From assembly GCA_018224415.1 (NCBI GenBank), contig JAGTUZ010000078.1:1-49566 (forward strand): a DNA stretch of 49,566 nt. Direction: 5' to 3'. Within the stretch, counting starts at the first letter, position 1, and each line of letters begins with the position of its first letter. Position numbers and translations under genes: made by a program. Shown piece by piece: positions 33,371 to 41,656 of the stretch. This DNA comes from Bacteroidota bacterium (lineage in GTDB: Bacteria > Bacteroidota > Ignavibacteria > SZUA-365). The notes beneath the pieces were generated by a model. The model searched no databases. It saw only the letters and a list, made by a program, of their open reading frames with translations, and was not told the DNA's origin.

Positions 33371-33445
33371 CCTCTCCTGGAAGGAGAGGGTTCTCATGCC
33401 TTGCTGACCTCACCCCCCGGCCCCCTCTCCTGGAAGGAGAGGGGG
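33371..33445. repeat. Two copies of a CTCTCC-TGG-AAGGAGAG palindromic repeat
   Basis: CCTCTCCTGGAAGGAGAGG at 33371-33389, and the same core with longer arms (CCCCCTCTCC and GGAGAGGGGG) at 33421-33445, with ACCTCACCCCCCGGC between. This form of short dispersed palindrome occurs in many Bacteroidota and related genomes. Confidence 0.75.
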
Positions 33446-33460
33446 TGAATGGAATGAAAA

Positions 33461-33492
33461 CAAAAGGGCTGCCCGTGCGGGCAGCCCTTTTG
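33461..33492. terminator. Bidirectional terminator
   Basis: A perfect 15-bp inverted repeat: CAAAAGGGCTGCCCG and CGGGCAGCCCTTTTG with a two-base centre. T or A runs on either side serve both the isochorismatase gene (plus) and the M16 gene (minus). Confidence 0.95.
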
Positions 33493-33509
33493 TTTTACGT
33501 TTGGAGGGC

Positions 33510-35627
33510 TCAGCTCTTGGGTTTGAACTGGGCGTCGTCGATGTCGGTGTTGTGCTTGTAGGAGGTAATGGTTGCCTTCATGTTCATGCCGGGATTTTCG
33601 ACCGTGATCGAGAACGGCAGCATCAGGCCGTCGACCTGGCGGTAATCGCCGATGGTTGTGGTGCTGCTCATCGGACCCTGCGGGGTTTCGGCGGTCTGCA
33701 CCTTGCCGACGAGCAGAAAGCGTTCGGCGTCGATGTGCAGTTCCTCGCTGTCGAATTTCTTCTTCAGCTGCAGCACATAGACGACTTTTCCGTTGATCTC
33801 CTTCTTCTCGGTCACGGTGGGCTGGTAGCCGAGTTCCTTCCAGCGCAGCAGGGAGTTGAACTGCTCGCTCTCGAGCGTCTTCGCGAGTTCGTCGCCGGCG
33901 AGTTCCGCTGTCGGCTGCATCGGCTGCCGCGACCAGGCCTTCTCGCCGTTCACCCACTGCTCGCTTTCCATGATCTGCGCGCCGCCACCCATATCGATGG
34001 AAAGCGTGAGCAGCTGGTATTTCTTGTTCGGAGCTTTTTCCATTTCCTTGAGAGAACCTTCGGCGGTCGCCGGACCGAAGGAAATACTCACGTCGCCCTC
34101 GGTGACGCGGGAAGTGATCTTCTCCAGCGTCGCGCGGCCGCCCAAGGCCTCGATGCTTTTTTCCATCAATGTCGGACCATCGATATCGACCGCGAAGCTC
34201 TGGGCGGCGGAGACGGGGTTCATATCCGTGTCGTACATGCGCACTTCACCCAGGGCGGACAGCGGTTCGCGGATCACGCTGGCGTCTCCGACGGCGAGGA
34301 AGGCGATGCGATCCGTCGTCAGATACTTCCGTGCTATGTTCTGAATGTCGTTGGGAGTGACCTTCATCAGGTTGCTGACGTAGGTCTTGTAGTAATCCTT
34401 CGGGAGGTTGTAGAGGAAGATGTTCTGCACCATGGTGGCGATGCTGCTGGCGCTTTCGAGTCCGAGAAGGAAGCGACCCGCCGCGTACTGCTTGTGCATG
34501 TCGAGGGTTTCTTCGTCGATCGGCTCGTTGCGCATGCGCTCCATTTCGAGCAGGATCTGCGTGAAGGCCGAATCGGTGGCGACGCGGCGCACGCTGGCGG
34601 AGGCCTGCCACAGGCCGGTGCTCTTTCGCGGTTCGAAGGTGCTGTATGCGCCGTAGGTAAAGCCATGCTTCTCGCGGAGGTTCGCGAAGAGGCGTCCGGA
34701 GAAACCGCCGCCAATAATGGAGTTCATCACCGATGCAGGGATGTAATCGGGATTGCGGCGCTCGATGCCGGTGACCTGTGCGGTGATGGCGGTCTGCGTC
34801 TGTGTCTTGCCGAGGTCGACCAGGTGCACTGTGCGACCGTCAATGCCCGCCGGCTTCGGGAAATTGTCCGATGGGAGCGTCCCCTTCTTCCAGCTTCCGA
34901 AATACTTCTTGATGACTGGAAGGATTTCCTTCAAGGTCACGTCACCCACGATGGCAAGTGACGCATTGTTCGGGATGAAATATTTCTCGTGGAAGTCGAC
35001 CAGCGCGCTGCGCGTGGTGTTCTCGACGTCCTCTTCGATGCCGAAATGCGAATACGGATGCGGGGCATAGCCGACTGTGATCTGCAGGCGGCCCATGACT
35101 GCGTCGGGGTCGCGCTTGACGGTCTTGAGGCCGGAGAGCGACTGCTTCTTCATCTTGTCGAGTTCGTCCTCGGGGAAGGTCGGATTGTACAGCGCGTCGG
35201 TCATCAGCGCGAGCAGCTTGTCCATGTTCTTTTTCAGGCCCGAGCCCGAAAGGGACATCTGGTCGTCGGCCGCGCCGGCGCCGATGCTGAGGCCGAGCTG
35301 GTCCTCTTCCTGGGCGAACTGCAGCTTGCTGCGCGTGGTGGTGCCGGCGGTGAGCAGTTCGGTCACCGAGGAGGCGATGCCGGAGACATCACCGTCGTAT
35401 TCCGAGCCTGATTTCACGAGCAGGCGGAAGGTGACCACGGGCTGGGCGGTGTTGGTGACCACAAACACCTTCAGGCCGTTGTCGAGCGTGGTCTCGTTGT
35501 AATCGGGGAAGGACGCCTTCGGGGCGGGACCCGGTTCCGGTTTCTTTGACCGGTCGATCTGTGCGTGCAGCTGGGCTCCGACGAACAGCAGGAGCGCCGA
35601 CAGCAGGAGAAAACGAAACGATTTCAT
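33510..35627 (-). CDS. M16-family pseudo-peptidase fused to LolA-like domain
   Basis: 705 residues. Signal peptide 1-22. Residues about 40-470 are two M16 (insulinase) half-domains, but the zinc motif H-x-x-E-H is replaced: aligned with its partner, the positions read S86, T89 and E90 in GIASSVTELLTAGT. It should therefore be the non-catalytic subunit, which retains the YGAYS region used for substrate binding. Residues about 481-705 (LMEKSIEALGGRATLEKI to NTDIDDAQFKPKS) form an extra beta-rich domain resembling LolA/outer-membrane lipoprotein-sorting folds. It follows the active subunit gene by 29 bases. The pair probably works in the periplasm as a clamshell heterodimer. Confidence 0.87.
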   Translation of the reverse strand: MKSFRFLLLSALLLFVGAQLHAQIDRSKKPEPGPAPKASFPDYNETTLDNGLKVFVVTNTAQPVVTFRLLVKSGSEYDGDVSGIASSVTELLTAGTTTRSKLQFAQEEDQLGLSIGAGAADDQMSLSGSGLKKNMDKLLALMTDALYNPTFPEDELDKMKKQSLSGLKTVKRDPDAVMGRLQITVGYAPHPYSHFGIEEDVENTTRSALVDFHEKYFIPNNASLAIVGDVTLKEILPVIKKYFGSWKKGTLPSDNFPKPAGIDGRTVHLVDLGKTQTQTAITAQVTGIERRNPDYIPASVMNSIIGGGFSGRLFANLREKHGFTYGAYSTFEPRKSTGLWQASASVRRVATDSAFTQILLEMERMRNEPIDEETLDMHKQYAAGRFLLGLESASSIATMVQNIFLYNLPKDYYKTYVSNLMKVTPNDIQNIARKYLTTDRIAFLAVGDASVIREPLSALGEVRMYDTDMNPVSAAQSFAVDIDGPTLMEKSIEALGGRATLEKITSRVTEGDVSISFGPATAEGSLKEMEKAPNKKYQLLTLSIDMGGGAQIMESEQWVNGEKAWSRQPMQPTAELAGDELAKTLESEQFNSLLRWKELGYQPTVTEKKEINGKVVYVLQLKKKFDSEELHIDAERFLLVGKVQTAETPQGPMSSTTTIGDYRQVDGLMLPFSITVENPGMNMKATITSYKHNTDIDDAQFKPKS

Positions 35628-35656
35628 GATGGTCTTATCCTGTAATTCGTGGAGTT

Positions 35657-36982
35657 TCAGCTGTTTTTATCCATGACGACGTACTTGACGACGTTCTTGC
35701 GGTCGGCGCGGAGGTAGGTGTTGGCCACGCGCTTGACATCGTCGCGCGTCACGACCATGTACTTGGCGAGTTCCTCGTTCACCAGCTTGGTGTTGCCGCG
35801 GAACAGCGAGGCCTGGGCCAGCTGCCGGAGCTTGCCGTCGAGCGAGAGAAATCCCGCGGTGAACTCGGTCTCCTTCGCGTTGCGCACCTTCTGGAATTCC
35901 TCTTCGGAGATGCCGTCCTTCTGCACTTTCGCGATCTCGTCGGCGATGGCGCCGGCGACGGCATCGAACTCGATGCCCTGGTTCAGGATGGCGATGAAGG
36001 CGAACATGCCCGCCTTGTCGAGCGGCACGCCGAAGCTGGAGGCCTGGATGGCCAGCTGCTCGCGGTCGACCACGCGCTGGTACAGGCGCGAACTCTTGCC
36101 ATCGGACAGCACGCTCGCGAGGAATTCCAGCGCGTAGGCGTCGGGATTACGGTAGTCCACGGTCACATATGATTCGATATAGGCAGGCAGCGGGGTGACT
36201 TCTTCCTCGATCACCACCGTGCGCGCTTCCTTCTGCTCCGGAATGACCACGTCACGGCGCTGCGGTGTGGGTCCGGAGGGAATGCTTCCGAAATAGTCCT
36301 CGATCCATTTTTTTGTCTGCTTCACATCGAGGTCGCCGCCCACGACGAGGCAGGCATTGTTCGGCAGATAATATGTGCCGTGGAATTCACGGAATTCCTC
36401 GATCGAGGCGCTGTTGATGTCCTGTGCCACGCCGATGGGCATCCATTCGTAGGACGAGCCCTTGAACGTGGTCTTGAACAGATTGTCGCCGATAGTGCCG
36501 TACGGCCGGCCTTCATAGCGCTGCTTGAGTTCTTCCTTCACGACCTTCCGCTGCGTCTCCACACCAAGGGAGTCGATGACCAGATGCATCATGCGCTCGG
36601 ATTCGATCCAGAGCGCCAGCTCGAGCTGGTTGATGGGCACCTTGAAGAAGTAATCGGTCTGGTCGAAACTCGTCGACGCGTTGAGCACGCCTCCGGCCGC
36701 GGTGATGAGCTTGTCGATACGGCCGCGTTCGATGTTTTTTGTGCCTTCGAACATGAGATGTTCGAAAAAATGCGCGAAGCCCGTGCGTCCGGTGACTTCG
36801 TCTTTCGACCCGATGCGATAGAGCAGATAGGTCATGGCCGTCGGAGCGGTCCGGTCCACATGAAGGATCACGGTCAGGCCGTTATCCAGCTTGTATTCCT
36901 CGAACGGGACGGGCTTGAAGCTCTGGGCCTGCAGTCCGGCCGCGAGCAGCAGCAGGAGCGGGAGAAAAATCCATCGTTTCAT
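35657..36982 (-). CDS. M16-family zinc peptidase, catalytic subunit
   Basis: 441 residues. Signal peptide 1-20 (MKRWIFLPLLLLLAAGLQAQ). The inverted zinc motif is H71-F-F-E-H75 (GFAHFFEHLMFEGT), with the more distal glutamate likely in the KVVKEELKQRYEG helix. Two half-domains of about 210 residues are present. Start 36982 begins the signal peptide, with GAGG upstream; the open frame to 37153 adds a Cys/Arg-rich shadow overlapping the HAD gene. Expected to degrade peptides or misfolded proteins in the periplasm with the neighbouring pseudo-peptidase. Confidence 0.92.
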   Translation of the reverse strand: MKRWIFLPLLLLLAAGLQAQSFKPVPFEEYKLDNGLTVILHVDRTAPTAMTYLLYRIGSKDEVTGRTGFAHFFEHLMFEGTKNIERGRIDKLITAAGGVLNASTSFDQTDYFFKVPINQLELALWIESERMMHLVIDSLGVETQRKVVKEELKQRYEGRPYGTIGDNLFKTTFKGSSYEWMPIGVAQDINSASIEEFREFHGTYYLPNNACLVVGGDLDVKQTKKWIEDYFGSIPSGPTPQRRDVVIPEQKEARTVVIEEEVTPLPAYIESYVTVDYRNPDAYALEFLASVLSDGKSSRLYQRVVDREQLAIQASSFGVPLDKAGMFAFIAILNQGIEFDAVAGAIADEIAKVQKDGISEEEFQKVRNAKETEFTAGFLSLDGKLRQLAQASLFRGNTKLVNEELAKYMVVTRDDVKRVANTYLRADRKNVVKYVVMDKNS

Positions 36983-37094
36983 GAGAGAAACCTCGATGAG
37001 TATTGCAGTGAAGTTTGGTATCTGATGTCGAGTGCCCCGGGAGCCGGGGATGTCCGTGTATGGTCTCGATCTCTTGTCCGGATCGTCGCCGGTC

Positions 37095-37745
37095 TCACAC
37101 CGAAGTCTGCAGGGAGGGCAGATCGAGCAGTTCACGAATTTCGTGAATGACATGATCGGCCAGGCCGAGATATTCCCTGCCGAGCGTCGTTTCCACGGCG
37201 GCGCAGATCATGCCCGCGTTTTTCGCCGATTCGATGCCGAGTGGCGCGTTCTCCACGACCAGGCAGTCGTCAGGGGACAGGTTCATGTGAAACATGGGTG
37301 CGAGGTAGGGGTCCGGGTGCGGCTTGGCGCGAGGCACCTCGTCGCCGGTGATGAGGAAATCAAACAGGGCGCGTTGTTCCTCGCCGAGGGCGGTTTCCAT
37401 ATTCATTTTTGACGACGCCGTGACCAGCGCCGTGCGGAAGCCGCGATCACGCAGCGTGGCGATCACCTCGAACACATGGGGGAAATAGGTCACGCGCACG
37501 ATCGAGCGGTAGTATTCGCGCTTGCGGTCGATGAAGGCCTCGTGTTCCGCGGCTGGCAGCGTCACCCCGGCTTCCGCGAGAAAAGTCGGCAGGATCTCGC
37601 GCGAGGCGCGTCCCTCATGCAGCAGCACCGAATGCTCGGACACGCTGCCGCCGAGTTCCTGAAACATCTTGTCCCAGGCCAGATAATGGTAGTGGAGGGT
37701 GTCGGCGATGACGCCGTCGAGGTCGAAGAAAACTGCCTTGATCAT
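37095..37745 (-). CDS. HAD-superfamily sugar phosphatase/phosphomutase-like protein
   Basis: 216 residues, beta-phosphoglucomutase-like subfamily. Motif I DLDGVIADT with nucleophile D8 and acid/base D10; motif II VTASS; motif III Lys in AKPHPDPYL; motif IV VENAPLGIESAKNAGM. A helical cap lies between D10 and about residue 85. Possible reactions are phosphatase action on sugar or nucleotide phosphates, or hexose-phosphate isomer conversion; the exact one cannot be told. A gap of 112 bases separates it from the M16 gene downstream, so it may be a separate transcript. Confidence 0.87.
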   Translation of the reverse strand: MIKAVFFDLDGVIADTLHYHYLAWDKMFQELGGSVSEHSVLLHEGRASREILPTFLAEAGVTLPAAEHEAFIDRKREYYRSIVRVTYFPHVFEVIATLRDRGFRTALVTASSKMNMETALGEEQRALFDFLITGDEVPRAKPHPDPYLAPMFHMNLSPDDCLVVENAPLGIESAKNAGMICAAVETTLGREYLGLADHVIHEIRELLDLPSLQTSV

Positions 37746-37882
37746 AGGGAGCGTCGAAGTCTCACATCAGTGGCTACAGACTAATAATCTACGAAGAAAG
37801 ACGGGAAAAGTTGTGGGGAAAAGAGGGGGACAAGGGATGGAGGAGTAAGGGAGAGAGGGTGCGGAGGACGCAGTGAAGACAT

Positions 37883-37914
37883 TTACCGCGGAGGCGCGCA
37901 GAGGAACGCAGAGG
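37883..37914. repeat. CGCAGAGG-type dispersed repeat
   Basis: TTACCGCGGAGGCGCG, then CAGAGGAACGCAGAGG. This matches a short family (CCGCGGAGGCGCAGAGGACGCAGAGG-like) that I recall from intergenic regions of many bacterial genomes. It lies between the HAD gene and the end of the PAP2-like gene; the rest of 37746-37919 shows no gene. Confidence 0.55.
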
Positions 37915-37919
37915 AAAGG

Positions 37920-38534
37920 TCATTGCATCACGGGAAGGAGCAGGGTCAGGATGACCCAGATCTGCACGAGGGTGAGCGCGATGCCGGCGGCGGCGCCGGC
38001 GAGCACTTGGGGGAGGGTGTGGGCGCGAAGTTCGACGCGGGCCCAGCCGAGCAGGGCGGCGAGGGGCAGCGTCCACAGCAGCGTCCATCCAAAAAGGGGG
38101 AAGAGGAAGACCAGCGGACCGGTGAAGCCCATCATGTGCGCGCTGATCTTCCAGCGCAGGTTGATGGCGTTGAGGATGAGCGTGTTGAGGAGAAAGCACC
38201 ACATCAGTCCCCAGACGAACACCGAGGCGTTGAGGAAGAGCAGCATCATCAATCCACCGAGAGAGAACAGGGCGCTCACCAGGTAGGGTCCCGTGCGCTG
38301 CAGGCGCTCGGGCACGTCGTAGGCGGTGACCTTCTCCATTTTCCGCAGGTAGAGCACATACACCATCTGCAGCACACCGGCGCATGCCGTCGCCACCACC
38401 CACACCACGATGCGGTGGAAGATACTACCGTGTTCGTATGCCGCGACCAGCAAGGCAAACACCACCGCCGCGATGGTCGGGGGAATCAGGACAAGCGAAA
38501 GGTTGTGCGCGAAGCGCTCCCGGTTTGTACTCAT
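37920..38534 (-). CDS. PAP2-like integral membrane protein, probably degenerate phosphatase
   Basis: 204 residues with about six helices. Traces of PAP2 motifs are visible: KISAH (129-133) and R166-x5-H172-x3-Q176 in WARVELRAHTLPQ. The canonical third motif ends in Asp, here Gln, and PSGH is not seen. It may be an inactive or divergent lipid phosphatase. Start 38534 (MSTNRER) is chosen; a TATCTTTG element on the minus strand lies only 5-12 bases before it, which would mean a very short or absent leader. Function uncertain. Confidence 0.72.
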   Translation of the reverse strand: MSTNRERFAHNLSLVLIPPTIAAVVFALLVAAYEHGSIFHRIVVWVVATACAGVLQMVYVLYLRKMEKVTAYDVPERLQRTGPYLVSALFSLGGLMMLLFLNASVFVWGLMWCFLLNTLILNAINLRWKISAHMMGFTGPLVFLFPLFGWTLLWTLPLAALLGWARVELRAHTLPQVLAGAAAGIALTLVQIWVILTLLLPVMQ

Positions 38535-38554
38535 AGTGCAAAGATAGGAAGAGG

Positions 38555-38575
38555 AACCGCGGATTACACAGATTA
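38555..38575. repeat. CCGCGGATTACACAGATTA-type dispersed repeat
   Basis: AACCGCGGATTACACAGATT matches another short dispersed intergenic motif I recall from diverse bacterial genomes. It sits in the divergent region between the PAP2-like gene and the large secreted protein. Confidence 0.5.
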
Positions 38576-38577
38576 CC

Positions 38578-38606
38578 TTGAATGTTATCCACCATTTCGG
38601 TACTAT
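38578..38606 (+). promoter_or_regulatory. Promoter of the large secreted-protein gene
   Basis: TTGAAT (38578-38583), 17 bases, TACTAT (38601-38606), leaving a leader of about 28 bases before ATG 38641. This excludes the earlier in-frame TTG at 38578 as a start. Confidence 0.65.
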
Positions 38607-38640
38607 TCTCCCGATTACCCATTTCAGACAGGTACCCACA

Positions 38641-41244
38641 ATGCGCCGCACACATCACGTACTCGTGCTCATCCCACTATTGGTTGGTGTGCTGTCCGCA
38701 CAGCAGTCCACGTTCGATCCCTTTCCGGTGTTTGACCGGGGATCGATGCATCTGACGATATCGATGAACGGGCAGCTGGGAGCTTCGGCGGCCGAGGGTC
38801 CCTACGGCCTGTTCTGGCCCGCGCCCGGCCTCTCCGATGACCGTACGCGCGGCCTCTGCTACTCGTCGACGCCGGTCATGGTCGGACGTGTGAACGGCGA
38901 ACTGCGCGTGTCGGCGAGCTACTACCGCGACGCGTTTGTCACCGGTCCGGTCATCGGCGGAAAACCGGTTGTCGACCCGACGGATCCTTTTTTCCGGGCA
39001 TACACGATCGACTGGGGCAACACTGAAACCACGGATTATTCCGAGTGGCCAATCTCCATCGGCGCTCCGGGAACGGACGCGAACCTGCCGTATTTCTACG
39101 GGCCTTCGCAGATGTACTGGGTGATGAACGATCTCGACACGGCGGGGATGCACGAGTACAATGGCAACGATCCGATGGGACTGGAAATGCGCTGCCTCCT
39201 GTACACCCCTTGGCCGGGAGCGGCGCGAGAGAACACCCTGCTCCTGCAAGTCACCTATATCAACCATGGACGTGACAGCATCCGCGACGCGTACGCCGGC
39301 TATTTCATGGACGTCGAGCTGCGCGACGCGCTGAACGATCTTCCTGGGTCGGACTCCGTGCGGGACATGGTGTATGCGTACCAAGGCAGCCTTAACGTGA
39401 AGGAAGAAGGTTTGCCCGTGGCATTCGGCATCGCCATGCTGCAGACTCCGATGGTTGCGGCAGCTGGGGACAGCGCCCGCTGGTTCGCCGGCTGGAAGAA
39501 CAACGCACGAAACATCCCTGTCACGGCGGCCGTGGCACCGTTGAAAAGCAGCTGGGGAGGAGCGGCTTCCGAACCCATCAGGGAACCTGCACTGGGAAGC
39601 GATGCGGCCGAGCGCTGGCTCGCGCTCATGCAGGGCCGGGGCAGCGGCGTGGATGTCATCGATCCGATCACCGGTAAGCCTTCGCGATTCTGGTTTTCCG
39701 GTGATCCTGCGAGTGGTGAAGGCTGGGTGCCGGACGACGGTCTTTTGCTTTCGGATGATCGGAATATCAGTCAGCATGCGGCGGACCAGCGAATACTGAT
39801 CTCGGCCGGACCTTTCGATTTCGCCCCAGGCGACACGCAGCAGGTCACCTACGCATTCATCGTTGCACGAGGCGCCTCGCCGACGGCAGCAGTGCACGAA
39901 CTGCGTGACCGCGCGGACTTCTGGAAGGCAGCCTTCCGGGAACGTTCCCTCGCCACAGCCTATACCAGCGCGACCGTGCGGCCGCCCACCGCGGCCTCCA
40001 CACCGGGACAGATCGAAGTGAACGCACGTGTGGCGGCACTGGCCGCCGACCTGCGCGTCGAGGTTACCGATGGGGCTGGGAGCATCATCGCCTCCGAGCC
40101 GTTGGATCGCTTTACTTCCGGATCGGACTATCTGTATCGCAAGGTGTTGGTCCTCCCCACAGCCGGTCCTGCCGGAGTGAATGTGTCGTTCGTCGCAGAG
40201 GCGGAGGGGGAATCGTTGCGTCTTCCCGGTCGCGTGTCCATGCCGATTTCCGGAAGCGTGGATCTCGAGGGCATTGTCATGCTCGAGGAGGGCGATGACA
40301 ATGGCCGCGTGGCGCCGGAGGACGATGCGAAGTGGTTTCCTCGTTTCGTGAACCGCACAGCGCATGTGTACGAAATCTTCGCGCAGTCGGCGTTGCTGCC
40401 CACGGCGCAGTGGCTGCACGTCGACCCACTGCCAGCCAACAGCGTCCATCCCGCCACACCGGATGCATGGCAACCGGAAAATGGGTATGCCCGGCTCTGG
40501 GCCGATTCGCTTGTCGTGGGCCGCGACAGCATCCTCTATCGCTATGATCTGTACGATCCCGCTCGCAACGTCTTGTGGGAGCGGCAGAACTGGATTCCTG
40601 TCGACAGTGCGGCGGAAGAATGGTACGACGTGCTGATGACGCAGGTGCGCGGGAGTTCGGACGAACGGCCGGGTGTGCGCCTGGTCGATCTCGGCGCGCT
40701 GCAGGACAAATGGTATGTCCTCTCCGTCAGTGGTTCGCCCATGGACCGGCGTCTCGCCCTGCATGATTCGACCACGGGCGTCGCGTATTTCACGGATTAC
40801 GGTCTGGATGTTTTCCAGGGAGCACTGCCCGTGACCGATGGTTTCCGCGTGGTGCGGGGAACGATATCGAAACCGTATGCCGGCACGAACGCGGTCACGA
40901 ATGCAGACCTATATGTCTTTAATCCGCGACACGTGATGCTTGCGCGCAGCCAAAAAAACGCCATAAATGACGCCGTGGTCTCGCGTCCTTCCCCCATGCC
41001 GCTGACCGAGTGGACGTCGGTGCGCGTCGACCTGCCCGCGTCGGGAACGCTGCGTGCGGAGGTCTGGAACCTGATCGGCCAGCGCGTGAAGGTGCTGCGC
41101 GACGGTGCGGTCGATGCCGGCCGGCACCTGCTGCTGTGGGACGGCTATTGGAGTGACGGGCGTCCCGCCGAGACAGGGATGTATCTCCTGCGCATCGTGG
41201 CGGGCGGCGGCGAGGTCACGCGCAAGATCATCGTGCTTCGCTGA
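38641..41244 (+). CDS. Large secreted protein with FlgD/type IX-like C-terminal domain
   Basis: 867 residues. Signal peptide 1-20 (MRRTHHVLVLIPLLVGVLSA). The long beta-rich body has repeated aromatic and Asp/Gly segments but no enzyme motif that I recognise. The last 75 residues (about 793-867) are a sorting-type Ig domain: LRAEVWNLIGQRVKVL, AGRHLLLWDGYWSDGR, ETGMYLLRIVAGGGEVTRKI, the form shared by FlgD and type IX secretion tails. It is probably displayed on the surface or released. Its end overlaps the convergent haem-binding gene by 17 bases, so transcripts from both strands would meet there. Confidence 0.82.
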   Translation: MRRTHHVLVLIPLLVGVLSAQQSTFDPFPVFDRGSMHLTISMNGQLGASAAEGPYGLFWPAPGLSDDRTRGLCYSSTPVMVGRVNGELRVSASYYRDAFVTGPVIGGKPVVDPTDPFFRAYTIDWGNTETTDYSEWPISIGAPGTDANLPYFYGPSQMYWVMNDLDTAGMHEYNGNDPMGLEMRCLLYTPWPGAARENTLLLQVTYINHGRDSIRDAYAGYFMDVELRDALNDLPGSDSVRDMVYAYQGSLNVKEEGLPVAFGIAMLQTPMVAAAGDSARWFAGWKNNARNIPVTAAVAPLKSSWGGAASEPIREPALGSDAAERWLALMQGRGSGVDVIDPITGKPSRFWFSGDPASGEGWVPDDGLLLSDDRNISQHAADQRILISAGPFDFAPGDTQQVTYAFIVARGASPTAAVHELRDRADFWKAAFRERSLATAYTSATVRPPTAASTPGQIEVNARVAALAADLRVEVTDGAGSIIASEPLDRFTSGSDYLYRKVLVLPTAGPAGVNVSFVAEAEGESLRLPGRVSMPISGSVDLEGIVMLEEGDDNGRVAPEDDAKWFPRFVNRTAHVYEIFAQSALLPTAQWLHVDPLPANSVHPATPDAWQPENGYARLWADSLVVGRDSILYRYDLYDPARNVLWERQNWIPVDSAAEEWYDVLMTQVRGSSDERPGVRLVDLGALQDKWYVLSVSGSPMDRRLALHDSTTGVAYFTDYGLDVFQGALPVTDGFRVVRGTISKPYAGTNAVTNADLYVFNPRHVMLARSQKNAINDAVVSRPSPMPLTEWTSVRVDLPASGTLRAEVWNLIGQRVKVLRDGAVDAGRHLLLWDGYWSDGRPAETGMYLLRIVAGGGEVTRKIIVLR

Positions 41245-41656
41245 CCCACCGCTCGAGCACGCCCCGGTCTTCCGCGGTCAGCTCCGCATCCCCGTGCAGG
41301 AGGAGGTAGGAGGGCAGGGGCATCGAGCCGTCCTCGAGCACTTCGAGGATTTCCTGCTTCATGTGATAGCGCTTCTGCGTTTCGAGCGACTCCCATTCCG
41401 AAAAATTGAGATGCGCGCGGCCTTCGCGCACATGCCCGCCGACAAGCCAGCCCATGGGATTGACATAGCTGTACCACGGCCAGACGGTTTCGTTGGAATG
41501 GCAGTCGTAGCAGGCGCGGCGGAGCACCGCCTTCATCTCGGGCGCCGCCGCGATTTCGGCGCGGACGGGGGGATTGTCCCGCTCGGGCTGGAAGAACTGG
41601 ATGATCACGAACACTCCGAGCAGGGAGAGCAAAACGATGCGCAGTGCGCGTTTCAT
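41228..41656 (-). CDS. Membrane-anchored haem-binding domain protein
   Basis: 142 residues: one N-terminal helix (about 5-22) and a single c-type haem motif CYDCH (49-53), followed by SNETVWPWYSYVNPMGWLV and HLNFSEWES. This is the haem-binding domain found as a short exported protein in Bacteroidota and relatives. It is expected in the periplasm with covalent haem. GGAGG stands five bases before ATG 41656. Its start overlaps the stop of the pyrophosphorylase gene by four bases (ATGA), so the two are translated together. Electron partner unknown. Confidence 0.85.
   Translation of the reverse strand: MKRALRIVLLSLLGVFVIIQFFQPERDNPPVRAEIAAAPEMKAVLRRACYDCHSNETVWPWYSYVNPMGWLVGGHVREGRAHLNFSEWESLETQKRYHMKQEILEVLEDGSMPLPSYLLLHGDAELTAEDRGVLERWVSEAR

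Noticed and set aside
38677..40764. A 695-codon minus-strand open frame
   Set aside because: Opposite the secreted protein, which has a signal peptide, sorting tail and promoter; the antisense frame is Arg/His-rich with no motifs.
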